The notes below the pieces were generated by a model, which saw only the letters and a list, made by a program, of their open reading frames with translations, was not told where the DNA came from and searched no databases. Shown in pieces: positions 1-6,768 of a DNA stretch of 32,367 bases (positions within the stretch are counted from its first letter, which is position 1; every line of letters starts with the position of its first letter). The stretch is from Paenibacillus sp. MMS18-CY102. Its GTDB lineage: Bacteria > Bacillota > Bacilli > Paenibacillales > Paenibacillaceae. The stretch is from positions 1 to 32,367 of the forward strand of contig NZ_WSTC01000046.1 in assembly GCF_009789195.1 (NCBI RefSeq), written 5' to 3'. The position numbers were made by a program, and so were the translations under genes.

Positions 1-126
1 ACGTGTTACTCACCCGTCCGCCGCTAAGCATCAGAGGTGCAAGCACCTCATCAACTCCGCTCGACTTGCATGTATTAGGCACGCCGCCAGCGTTCGTCCT
101 GAGCCAGGATCAAACTCTCCATAAAA
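1..126 (-). rRNA. rrs: 16S ribosomal RNA, 5' end only (partial)
   Basis: Read on the minus strand this is the first ~126 nt of a bacterial 16S rRNA, including the universal GAGTTTGATCCTGGCTCAG segment and the CGGACGGGTGAGTAACACGT segment of the 27F-120 region. The gene runs off the left edge. The mature 5' end is placed near 126 by comparison with Bacillus 16S (TTTAT-GGAGAG start). The rRNA operon lies downstream of bofA, as rrnA does in B. subtilis. Confidence 0.97.
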
Positions 127-247
127 GAAGTTTTCAACGCGAGTTGAAAATCTTCAACTTTAGAGCATTTGTAGCTCATTTGAAACATTTATTCTGACAG
201 TTTCGCTCGTTGTTCAGTTTTCAAAGAACAATTTCGACAACTTTTAC

Positions 248-276
248 ATCTTATCACATGATGTTTAGTTGGTCAA
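248..276 (-). promoter_or_regulatory. rRNA promoter P3 (sigma-A)
   Basis: Minus strand: -35 TTGACC, 17-bp spacer, -10 TAAGAT. It is closest to the box-A-like element and the 16S gene, the position of P2 in B. subtilis rrn operons. Confidence 0.75.
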
Positions 277-319
277 GCTTTTATTTCGTGTTGCCGTTTC
301 GTTCAGCGGCGACTTTTAT

Positions 320-349
320 AATATATCATAGGTGTTCATCACATTGCAA
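320..349 (-). promoter_or_regulatory. rRNA promoter P2 (sigma-A)
   Basis: Minus strand: -35 TTGCAA, 18-bp spacer, -10 TATATT in an A+T-rich setting. Middle one of three tandem rRNA promoters. Confidence 0.7.
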
Positions 350-414
350 GCACTTTTTTAGATTTCTTTTAAGTTGCTTTTACTGCTCCCTTTCACCTTA
401 AAGGCGAGGAGTTC

Positions 415-443
415 AATTTAACATAAACAAGTTCCCGCGTCAA
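415..443 (-). promoter_or_regulatory. rRNA promoter P1 (sigma-A)
   Basis: Minus strand: -35 TTGACG, 17-bp spacer, -10 TAAATT. It is the most upstream of three tandem promoters ahead of the 16S gene. Confidence 0.75.
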
Positions 444-477
444 CCCAAGTTCCATCTGAATCAATCCTCAATAACAA

Positions 478-527
478 AGATAAAGATGAGCCAGTAAAGG
501 CATCATGCCCTTCTCCGGCTCATCTTT
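478..527 (-). terminator. Rho-independent terminator after bofA
   Basis: Minus strand stem AAAGATGAGCC/GGCTCATCTTT (482-492 with 517-527) with an inner GGCAT/ATGCC stem, followed by a T-rich tract. It begins at the bofA stop codon and separates bofA from the rRNA promoters. Confidence 0.75.
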
Positions 528-790
528 TAGAACAGTGCCATACGCAATCCAGCAATAAGGACAATACCTGGCAAACCTAATACCATAACTGTACCAATCG
601 TTGCAGGGTTAAGCGGAATTTCCCAACCGCTAAGCAAACCCGAATAATTGATGGCGTACAGGCCCAGCGCAGCGATAACAATATGAATAGCAAACCTGCG
701 GAGCCATTCGAACGAAGGCTTGGCACGAATCACAACGAATAGCAACGTAGCGGAAGAAAGAATTAAGATTCCTGTTAGTACAATTGTCAT
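527..790 (-). CDS. bofA: Pro-sigma-K processing inhibitor BofA
   Basis: This 87-aa hydrophobic protein has the BofA family length and pattern: an N-terminal membrane segment (about residues 2-20), a basic segment (RAKPSFEWLRR), a second membrane stretch, and a C-terminal region with NPATIGTVMVLGLPG. In B. subtilis BofA sits in the outer forespore membrane and, with SpoIVFA, holds the protease SpoIVFB inactive until the forespore signal releases pro-sigma-K cleavage. The start codon overlaps the yaaL stop codon by one base, so the two are probably translationally coupled. The neighbour order recR-yaaL-bofA-rRNA matches B. subtilis. Confidence 0.93.
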   Translation of the reverse strand: MTIVLTGILILSSATLLFVVIRAKPSFEWLRRFAIHIVIAALGLYAINYSGLLSGWEIPLNPATIGTVMVLGLPGIVLIAGLRMALF

Positions 791-1083
791 TATCGAATAT
801 CACCTGCTGACCACGCAGGCCAATCCACACCTTGGATTGCCTTCGCTTTTCGAATTAGCATGACGTAACGTTGCTCAGCTGCCTTAAGGTGATAAATCGC
901 ATATTCCACTTCATCCGGTTCAACGACATAATTGAAGAATCGACAGGCGTTATGCCACCCCTTACGTGCATCTTCGACGTCTTTCTTCAACTGCCATATC
1001 TCATCCGGTACAAATTTCGTTCTCCCTGCCTCCGCAGTTTTTGTCAGCTTTCTAAAATTAAACCAATTCGCAAGCGTACGCAT
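790..1083 (-). CDS. yaaL: YaaL-type protein (DUF2508)
   Basis: A 97-aa protein with the charged, helical pattern of the DUF2508/YaaL family, which lies between recR and bofA in Bacillus relatives; its function is unknown. Central features are a WQLKKDVEDARKGWHNACRFFNYV segment (abbreviated here; about residues 27-50) and VEYAIYHLKAAEQRY. A longer frame runs up to 1188, but the ATG at 1083 has a GGGGGA Shine-Dalgarno 6 nt upstream and gives the family's normal length, so it is chosen. It overlaps bofA by one base. Confidence 0.85.
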   Translation of the reverse strand: MRTLANWFNFRKLTKTAEAGRTKFVPDEIWQLKKDVEDARKGWHNACRFFNYVVEPDEVEYAIYHLKAAEQRYVMLIRKAKAIQGVDWPAWSAGDIR

Positions 1084-1174
1084 CTCACTTCCCCCTCGCT
1101 CGTCCACTCTCTCATACCACATTCTTATGTCGCAGGAGTTGCCCCTAGAACGCGTGGAGGACGAGGGTATATAG

Positions 1175-1208
1175 AAAAAGCCGACCACCCTGTGAAAGGT
1201 GATCGGCT
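1175..1208 (-). terminator. Terminator after recR
   Basis: Minus strand: 11-bp stem AGCCGATCACC/GGTGGTCGGCT (1198-1208 with 1179-1189, one G-T pair) followed by TTTTTC. It closes the dnaX-yaaK-recR unit, so yaaL-bofA probably has its own promoter in 1084-1174, where I see no convincing -35/-10 pair. Confidence 0.85.
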
Positions 1209-1227
1209 ACTTACGCTTCATTAGGTA

Positions 1228-1833
1228 CTAATTTAATTCCCTACGTCCCTCTAATGCCTTAGATAAAGTTACCTCATCCGCATATTCAAGATCCCCACCA
1301 ACCGGCAACCCGTGGGCAATACGCGTTACACGAATGCCAAACGGCTTGACCAATCTTGAAAGATACATCGCGGTCGCTTCACCCTCAATATTCGGATTGG
1401 TCGCCATGATAAGTTCTTGAACCCGTTCATCACTTAATCGCTGCAGGAGCTCAGCTACCCGAATTTGGTCCGGACCAATCCCCTCCATTGGGGATATCGC
1501 CCCTTGAAGAACATGATAATAACCCGTGAATTCTTTCGTACGCTCCATTGCAACCAAGTCCTTAGATTCCTGAACGACGCAGATTACCGCATGGTCGCGG
1601 CTCTTATCTTGGCAAATCCGGCATGGGTCGACGTCCGTAATATTGCAGCATACTGAACAATAATGAAGGTTCCGCTTTACACTCACTAGCGCCTTAGCAA
1701 AGTCAATAACATCATCCTCCTGCATCCGCAGGACATGAAAGGCTAAACGCGCAGCCGTTTTAGGGCCAATGCCGGGAAGTCGAGTGAACGCATCGATCAA
1801 TTTGGCTATCGGCTCGGGATAATACATGAGCAT
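1228..1833 (-). CDS. recR: Recombination mediator protein RecR
   Basis: This 201-aa protein aligns along its whole length with Bacillus RecR. It has the N-terminal helix-hairpin-helix ([18 protein letters not shown], about 18-35), a zinc finger with C59, C62, C71 and C74, and a Toprim domain (VICVVQES to [13 protein letters not shown]), ending [15 protein letters not shown]. RecR with RecO loads RecA at single-strand gaps. Two in-frame ATGs lie 6 nt apart (1833 and 1827) after a GAGAGGGG site; the second gives the usual MYYPEP start, so the exact start is ambiguous. It follows yaaK by about 90 nt in the conserved dnaX-yaaK-recR operon. Confidence 0.97.
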   Translation of the reverse strand: MLMYYPEPIAKLIDAFTRLPGIGPKTAARLAFHVLRMQEDDVIDFAKALVSVKRNLHYCSVCCNITDVDPCRICQDKSRDHAVICVVQESKDLVAMERTKEFTGYYHVLQGAISPMEGIGPDQIRVAELLQRLSDERVQELIMATNPNIEGEATAMYLSRLVKPFGIRVTRIAHGLPVGGDLEYADEVTLSKALEGRRELN

Positions 1834-1922
1834 TCAACCCCTCTCAACAACAAACGACCCGCCGGACGCATACTGCGAATCCGACAGGCCGATTTCATAA
1901 ATACAGCCTTGCTAACTTATGC

Positions 1923-2234
1923 TTAGAACAGGCCTGGGATTTTCATGCCGCCTGTGTATTTGCCCATATCTTCGTTTGCCAACTCTTCAGCTTTAGCCAA
2001 CGCATCGTTAACTGCCGTAATAACGAGGTCTTGCAGCATTTCGATATCTTCTGGGTCTACTACTTCTGGTTTGATCACAATAGAAAGAACTTGCTTGTGG
2101 CCATTAACTTTAACATTAACAACGCCGCCACCAGCCGATCCTTCGATTACTTTCGTGCCCAGCTCTTCCTGTGCCTTAAGCATTTGTTCTTGCATCTTCT
2201 TCACTTGTTTCATCATATGTTGCATGTTTGTCAT
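1923..2234 (-). CDS. yaaK: YbaB/EbfC family nucleoid-associated protein
   Basis: A 103-aa protein of the YbaB/EbfC family: a Met/Gln/Lys-rich N-terminal helix ([15 protein letters not shown]), the [15 protein letters not shown] strand region, [14 protein letters not shown], and the GMKIPGLF C-terminus. Family members are dimeric DNA-binding proteins; the exact role in Firmicutes is not settled. A GTG 9 nt further upstream is in frame, but GAGGTGA precedes the ATG at 2234 at the better distance, so that start is used. It lies between dnaX and recR as in most Firmicutes. Confidence 0.95.
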   Translation of the reverse strand: MTNMQHMMKQVKKMQEQMLKAQEELGTKVIEGSAGGGVVNVKVNGHKQVLSIVIKPEVVDPEDIEMLQDLVITAVNDALAKAEELANEDMGKYTGGMKIPGLF

Positions 2235-2273
2235 AACAATCACCTCACGGAAAATGTATGTTGCTCACGATTT

Positions 2274-4076
2274 CTAGTCCTGCTTTAATTCAACAAGCTG
2301 ATCGCCAAACATTTTATACGCCTCTTCAACCCATTCCGGTTTTGAAGCAGTCCCTGATTCATCATCCATTCGAAGTTCCAATGGCTCGCCAGCCGCTTCT
2401 GGGGCACCATTCTCTGATGCCGCTTGCCAATCTTTCACCATAACAGTAGCCAGCTTCACAGGACGACCAAACACCGAATGAAGCACTTGTTCGATCAATT
2501 CACGGTTAGCCGGCTTCTCCGTTGTTTCCCGATGCATCATGCTCTTAAACGCGACGAGCACGGTGTCATCTGCAGCAGAGACAGGATCCCCGTCCACTAA
2601 CCAGGCGTGAACAGTAATCTTCGTTTCCTTCACGCGCTGCAGCAATTCGCCCCAACGCATTCGGATTTGATTAATCGCCTGCCCATTAGCAACTGCAACG
2701 AATGGCTCAAGCTTTGGTTTTGCAATTGCACCCAAACCGCCCCCACCCGAAGCTCCAAAGCCTCCCCGGGAACCGGAATTTCGCCGTACGGCTCCATTGC
2801 CGCTTGCCGCCGATGCTGATCCAGCTTCGGTGCCGCCTGCTGCCACACCGCTGCGAAGCAGTTGATCAAGCTTCTTCTCCAGTGCCTCCACTTGGCGTTG
2901 AAGCTTTGCCACCTCTTCGCCTCCAGCACCAGGCGAAGCCTGAGCTCCACTAGCAGCAGCTCCCGCATTGCGCGCAGATGCATCACTCGATTCACTCAGC
3001 GTACAGAGCTTCATAAGCGCTACTTCAAATAATGTTTGAGGCTGCAGAGCATATTTCATATCTGCTTGATAGCGATTGAGCACATCGATCATAACAAACA
3101 GCCGCTCTGTACTGAATCCATCTGCCATCTCACGGAACCGACTGTCGTCAACGATGCGCTCCGTCGCCGCGCCGCTCTGGGGAGCAAGCTTAAGAACAAG
3201 CAGATCGCGGAAATAGTAAATGAAGTTTTCCATACATTTCTCAGCGCTTTTGCCTGCTTGCATTAAACCTTCAACTAAGGGCAGCACAGCCCCAGAGTTA
3301 CGATCCCTCACCGCCTCAGCAAGCTTAGCGAATTGCTCGGCTGCTAATCCACCTGTTACATCCACTGCGCCTTCAAGCGTAATACGCTCTCCGCCGAATG
3401 CGGCAGACTGTTCAAGCAAGCCAATTGCATCGCGCATCCCGCCTTCGGATAGGCGTGCAATATACGCTAGTGCTTCTTCGTCAGCCTCAATGCCTTCCTC
3501 CTGGCAGATTAGCCGTAACCGCTCTGTTTGTTCCTCTAAGGAAACCTGGCGGAAATCAAATCGCTGGCACCGCGATATGATCGTTGGCGGAAGTTTGTGC
3601 GGTTCAGTTGTTGCAAGGATGAAAATGACATGTCCCGGCGGCTCCTCCAACGTTTTGAGCAAAGCGTTGAATGCCTCTGTCGTAAGCATGTGCACTTCAT
3701 CAATAATATACACTTTATAGCGAACCTCGGACGGGGCATAACGGACTTTATCACGAATATCGCGAATTTCATCAATGCCCCTATTGGAAGCGGCATCAAT
3801 CTCGACGACATCCATTACCGTGCCCGCTGTAATCCCTAGACATGCGTCACATTCATTGCATGGTTCCGGCGCCGGTCCGCGTTCACAGTTAACCGCTTTG
3901 GCCAATATCTTGGCTGCACTGGTCTTGCCTGTTCCGCGCGGTCCATTAAACAGATAGGCGTGTGAGACACGGTCCTCACGAATCGCATTCTGTAACGTCC
4001 GGATAATATGCCGCTGTCCGACCATGTCATGGAACGTCTGGGGACGCCAGGCTCTATATAAGGCTATGTGAGACAT
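2274..4076 (-). CDS. dnaX: DNA polymerase III subunit gamma/tau
   Basis: A 600-aa clamp-loader ATPase. Visible are Walker A GPRGTGKT (45-52), a zinc module with C64, C73, C76 and C79, Walker B DEVH (126-129), sensor-1 region (LATTEPHKLPPTIISRCQRFDF), and an Ala/Gly/Ser-rich linker (about 370-460) before the C-terminal tau region. It acts in the replisome, loading the beta clamp and bridging polymerase and helicase. An ATG 27 nt upstream is in frame, but AAAGGA is correctly placed only for the ATG at 4076, which also gives the standard MSHIALYRAWRPQTF start. No slippery A/T-run suggests a programmed gamma frameshift. First gene of dnaX-yaaK-recR. Confidence 0.97.
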   Translation of the reverse strand: MSHIALYRAWRPQTFHDMVGQRHIIRTLQNAIREDRVSHAYLFNGPRGTGKTSAAKILAKAVNCERGPAPEPCNECDACLGITAGTVMDVVEIDAASNRGIDEIRDIRDKVRYAPSEVRYKVYIIDEVHMLTTEAFNALLKTLEEPPGHVIFILATTEPHKLPPTIISRCQRFDFRQVSLEEQTERLRLICQEEGIEADEEALAYIARLSEGGMRDAIGLLEQSAAFGGERITLEGAVDVTGGLAAEQFAKLAEAVRDRNSGAVLPLVEGLMQAGKSAEKCMENFIYYFRDLLVLKLAPQSGAATERIVDDSRFREMADGFSTERLFVMIDVLNRYQADMKYALQPQTLFEVALMKLCTLSESSDASARNAGAAASGAQASPGAGGEEVAKLQRQVEALEKKLDQLLRSGVAAGGTEAGSASAASGNGAVRRNSGSRGGFGASGGGGLGAIAKPKLEPFVAVANGQAINQIRMRWGELLQRVKETKITVHAWLVDGDPVSAADDTVLVAFKSMMHRETTEKPANRELIEQVLHSVFGRPVKLATVMVKDWQAASENGAPEAAGEPLELRMDDESGTASKPEWVEEAYKMFGDQLVELKQD

Positions 4077-4104
4077 GGGGACCCATCCTTTCTGCAATGA
4101 CATT

Positions 4105-4128
4105 TCGATCCGATTATACCATTATACA
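4105..4128 (-). promoter_or_regulatory. Possible dnaX promoter (-10 boxes)
   Basis: Minus strand: two TATAAT hexamers lie close together about 30-50 nt before the dnaX start. No -35 hexamer is well placed (TTGCCA is 12 or 20 nt from them), so only the -10 elements are supported. Confidence 0.4.
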
Positions 4129-4208
4129 CGAACCTCCGTGGCAAAAAAACAAGCATTATGCAGACTCTTGCCGCTCTATCATCTAATTGGGAGACATTGC
4201 GAGCATAC

Positions 4209-4258
4209 AAAAAAACCGGCCTATGCGGAGTGGCTACTGCCATTACTCCACACAGCCG
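4209..4258 (-). terminator. Terminator after SRP RNA
   Basis: Minus strand: long stem between 4245-4258 and 4217-4231 (CGGC, TGTG, GGAGT against ACTCC, CATA, GGCCG, with wobble pairs) followed by seven T residues. It ends the SRP RNA transcript before dnaX. Confidence 0.88.
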
Positions 4259-4281
4259 ATTTGGCGGATGCATGTTATAGG

Positions 4282-4553
4282 AACCGTGCACCTGCCCCCG
4301 ATCCATGCGACCCGGGTGGCACCCTTGCACTTCAACTCGAGCCAGGCACTCCTCCAACACATGAACTAACCTGCTTACGGCTGCTTCCTTCCGGACCTGA
4401 CCGGGTTCACAGACGTCCATTGCGGAGGACCCAACTGTCAACATTGATTGCAAATACCAAACCCCGCATCAGCATAACCTCAGGCAGGAATTCAACCTCG
4501 CTACAGCGGATTGCGAGTTACAGGGCACCGCTACCTCCCCGTCTAGCACGGTA
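4282..4553 (-). ncRNA. ffs: Signal recognition particle RNA (large, Bacillus type)
   Basis: About 272 nt on the minus strand. It contains the conserved helix-8 core GGTCAGGTCCGGAAGGAAGC with AGCAG (about 4380-4410), the 5' Alu-like segment with GACGGGGAGGTAGCGGTGCC and CTGTAACTCGCAATCCGC, and the GGTGCACGGT 3' end. Length and 5' domain are those of the Bacillus scRNA, not the short E. coli 4.5S RNA. It forms the SRP with Ffh for co-translational protein targeting. The 5' end is placed 7 nt after the -10 box at 4560, the 3' end by similarity to B. subtilis. Long reading frames crossing it on both strands are shadows. Confidence 0.95.
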
Positions 4554-4559
4554 GAACTA

Positions 4560-4588
4560 AGTATAGCCCATTCAAAGACAAAGCGCAA
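4560..4588 (-). promoter_or_regulatory. Promoter of SRP RNA gene (sigma-A)
   Basis: Minus strand: -35 TTGCGC, exactly 17 bp, -10 TATACT. The predicted start near 4553 coincides with the SRP RNA 5' end. Confidence 0.85.
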
Positions 4589-4618
4589 CCTTCATGCGGC
4601 TGTTCCCTCATCATTCCT

Positions 4619-5062
4619 TCAATGGGTTACCGTTACATGCACGTCGTAGCGAGGCATATTGTGCTGTACGACTGCCGTTGCATCTGATTGCAATTTCGCT
4701 CGCTCTGCAGCACTCAACGCAGGGTCCGGATCAATCCGTACATGCATGGATGAACCATCAATCGTGACACGGCTGCGGCGAATCCCCTTGATTCCGCGAA
4801 GCTTCTCATCTACAAAATCAGTGTCACTCTTAATCGTTAAGCTGTTCGGAGAGTTCGGCAGATTAGGATTCGTGTTAGTCAGGCCCATGTAGCCATCATG
4901 GCCATAATTTTGCACCTTCATCTTATTGTCATACTTGCCGCTCCCTCCACCACAGCCAGCAGCAGCCATCATCACCGTAACCACTAGAGCGCTCATCAAT
5001 AAGTAACGTCTCGGCCTTGTTTGGCTTATCTGGCGGGAATGCGCAATCAATAAACGCAACAT
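4619..5062 (-). CDS. Small lipoprotein, YhcN/YlaJ-like (sporulation lipoprotein type)
   Basis: A 147-aa predicted lipoprotein: basic N-terminus, hydrophobic segment (YLLMSALVVTVMMAAAG), lipobox AAGC with the lipid-modified Cys about residue 38, then a Gly/Asn-rich linker (NTNPNLPNSPNS) and a C-terminal alpha/beta region (VDEKLRGIKGIRRSRVTIDGSSMHVRIDPDP) typical of the YhcN/YlaJ group of spore-associated lipoproteins. The family assignment is by pattern and is moderate. The frame is open to 5239, but GGGAGG 8 nt before the ATG at 5062 fixes the start. That site is also the 3' arm of the rpmE terminator. The gene ends about 65 nt before the SRP RNA promoter. Confidence 0.75.
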   Translation of the reverse strand: MLRLLIAHSRQISQTRPRRYLLMSALVVTVMMAAAGCGGGSGKYDNKMKVQNYGHDGYMGLTNTNPNLPNSPNSLTIKSDTDFVDEKLRGIKGIRRSRVTIDGSSMHVRIDPDPALSAAERAKLQSDATAVVQHNMPRYDVHVTVTH

Positions 5063-5065
5063 AAC

Positions 5066-5104
5066 AAAAAACCTCCCTCTAGACCATAGGATGGCTGAGG
5101 GAGG
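5066..5104 (-). terminator. rpmE terminator overlapping the next gene's ribosome binding site
   Basis: Minus strand: perfect 8-bp stem CCTCCCTC/GAGGGAGG (5097-5104 with 5072-5079), inner CCAT/ATGG stem, then TTTTTTG immediately before the lipoprotein ATG. The 3' arm contains the GGGAGG Shine-Dalgarno of the lipoprotein gene. Confidence 0.88.
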
Positions 5105-5135
5105 CTGTTGTATTCTGCCAATTTTAAACAGAATA

Positions 5136-5333
5136 TTAGATACCGTATTTCTTTTTGAACTTGTCCACACGGCCGCCGGCATCGATAAATTTCTGTTTGC
5201 CAGTGAAGAACGGGTGGCATACGGAACAGATCTCGACACGAAGATTCGATTTGATCGAACCAGTCTCGAACGTGTTGCCGCAAGCGCACGTTGCCGTCGT
5301 TACGTGGTACGTCGGATGAATACCTTGTTTCAT
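5136..5333 (-). CDS. rpmE: 50S ribosomal protein L31 (zinc-binding form)
   Basis: A 65-aa L31 with the family pattern [33 protein letters not shown] and a basic C-terminus. Cysteines C16, C18, C36 and C39 make it the zinc-containing (C+) paralogue, the type replaced by YtiA under zinc starvation in B. subtilis. The ATG at 5333 follows AGAGGTGA at normal distance; the longer open frame upstream lacks a site. It follows rho in B. subtilis; here a radical SAM gene lies between. Confidence 0.97.
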   Translation of the reverse strand: MKQGIHPTYHVTTATCACGNTFETGSIKSNLRVEICSVCHPFFTGKQKFIDAGGRVDKFKKKYGI

Positions 5334-5353
5334 CGCGTTCACCTCTTTCCGCC

Positions 5354-5374
5354 CTGGATTACATGCGAATCCAG
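5354..5374 (-). promoter_or_regulatory. Hairpin in the rpmE leader
   Basis: A perfect 7-bp stem (CTGGATT/AATCCAG, 7-nt loop) lies between the rpmE promoter and its Shine-Dalgarno site. It could affect translation; an autoregulatory role is only a guess. Confidence 0.4.
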
Positions 5375-5396
5375 AGTAAATTGCACAGACAACGTG

Positions 5397-5426
5397 ATTA
5401 TAGCATGGTCCATTCGAAATATGCAA
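5397..5426 (-). promoter_or_regulatory. Promoter of rpmE (sigma-A)
   Basis: Minus strand: -35 TTGCAT, 18-bp spacer, -10 TATAAT. It gives rpmE its own start, separate from the rho/radical SAM transcript. Confidence 0.75.
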
Positions 5427-5470
5427 TGAAATCTGTCGCCTGCGGTGATGCCAAAACATGCGAATATGAT

Positions 5471-6730
5471 TTAACGAACGCGGCGCAACTGCCCAGGCGG
5501 CACGTGCGTGTAAGAACCGATGACGACATCTGGCAATTCCTCACGGAAAATATCCATCATTTGCTTCATGCCATAAATCTCGCCCTGCGCTTTCGGAATA
5601 AGCTCTAGATAGCTTTCAGGGTCGATATTCAAATTGCGCATCTGAATGAGCTTAAGGCCTGTCCGTTTGGCAAATCCGATCATTGCCTCAATCTCCTCTT
5701 CCCGGTCCGTTACGCCTGGGAAAATGAGATAGTTAATCGAGGTATATACACCTTTGTCCGTCGCGTATTTGAGCGATTTTTCCACGTTTGCAAGCGTATA
5801 ACCACGCGGCTTGTAATAGGCATTATAATGATCATCAAGCGCACTAATCGTACTGACACGCATCAAATCCAGCCCAGCATCTACAATTCCACGGATATGG
5901 TCAGATAAACCAGCGTTGGTATTAATATTGATGTACCCCATTGAAGTTTGGCTGCGAACTTCTTTGATCGCGTCTATGATAATCTTCGCTTGTGTAGATG
6001 GCTCACCCTCGCAACCTTGGCCAAAGCTGATGATCGCATCCGGCGTAATCAACTGCTCCAACATTACCTGGACAACCTCGTCGACGGTAGGCTTGAAATT
6101 CATGCGAGTCTGGGGCGCTACGAATCCACTGTCCTCAGGCTGTTCCGAAATACATCCGTAGCATCCCGCGTTACACGAGAAAGATACAGGCACCGCGCCT
6201 TCCCAGCGCTGCAAAAAAGTATTGGAAGAAGTAAGGCATTCGTAACCTAACGCACAATTGGACAAATGTTTATATAACCGATTGTCTGGATAACGATTAA
6301 TTAACTGGTCCACTTTCACACGCAGCTCTTTGCGGTCACAATTGAGAGGATTCCAACGTTCCGGATCATCGGTCGGCTGTGCCGCTACATAAAACTGCCC
6401 ATCTTTCCAAACAACCGCTGTGTATCCGAACAGTGGAAATTTCTCATTCTTGTTCGTTTTAACATACGAAGGGATATTCAACCGGGTATAACCTTGAGGC
6501 AGCAACGCCCCTACAGCTTGAACTTCTCCCGGCAGTACAGCCATCTCGCCTTTCTTAGGGTCAAAGCCAATTGGACGCGTATGTGGCAGCCCAACTAGCG
6601 TGGCGCCATCTGGAAGCGGAATCAACTCATCTTCCATCAGCTCCACAGCCATATCGCCGCTTCGCCCTAGACCTATCCATGTCGGATGATCAAATACGTT
6701 GCCGTCGGCGTCTGCATATACGAGATTCAT
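5471..6730 (-). CDS. Radical SAM protein of unknown function
   Basis: A 419-aa protein with a central radical SAM core. The cluster motif is C186-x3-C190-x2-C193 (CNAGCYGC), followed by a GxGEP-like [15 protein letters not shown] and a (beta/alpha) barrel to about residue 395. The first ~175 residues form a separate N-terminal domain with C131, C159 and C165 (NCALGYEC), which could hold an extra cluster or substrate site. The C-terminus ends [14 protein letters not shown]. Its start is set by AGGAGG 5 nt upstream. It starts 38 nt after rho and probably shares its transcript. No maturase substrate peptide is visible beside it, and I do not recognise a characterised subfamily. The substrate is unknown. 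Confidence 0.9.
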   Translation of the reverse strand: MNLVYADADGNVFDHPTWIGLGRSGDMAVELMEDELIPLPDGATLVGLPHTRPIGFDPKKGEMAVLPGEVQAVGALLPQGYTRLNIPSYVKTNKNEKFPLFGYTAVVWKDGQFYVAAQPTDDPERWNPLNCDRKELRVKVDQLINRYPDNRLYKHLSNCALGYECLTSSNTFLQRWEGAVPVSFSCNAGCYGCISEQPEDSGFVAPQTRMNFKPTVDEVVQVMLEQLITPDAIISFGQGCEGEPSTQAKIIIDAIKEVRSQTSMGYININTNAGLSDHIRGIVDAGLDLMRVSTISALDDHYNAYYKPRGYTLANVEKSLKYATDKGVYTSINYLIFPGVTDREEEIEAMIGFAKRTGLKLIQMRNLNIDPESYLELIPKAQGEIYGMKQMMDIFREELPDVVIGSYTHVPPGQLRRVR

Positions 6731-6768
6731 GGTGTCCTCCTAAAAATAAATACATTTACAAATCGGCA

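Larger units (their letters stand above)
127..477 (-). other. rRNA operon leader and promoter region
   Basis: This 350-nt stretch has no gene. On the minus strand it holds three tandem sigma-A promoters (annotated separately), then a leader with a Bacillus-type box-A-like antitermination element (GTTCTTTGAAAACTGAAC, about 203-225) and a hairpin with TTTTCAA/TTGAAAA arms (about 131-152), just before the 16S 5' end, which may take part in pre-16S processing. The small reading frames across it have no recognisable features and are rejected. Confidence 0.8.

Noticed and set aside
3-197. Short plus-strand frame at the left edge
   Set aside because: It lies on the complement of the 16S rRNA 5' end.
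4064-4554. Open frames on both strands across 4064-4554
   Set aside because: They cross the SRP RNA gene and its terminator, whose conserved RNA core explains this region.
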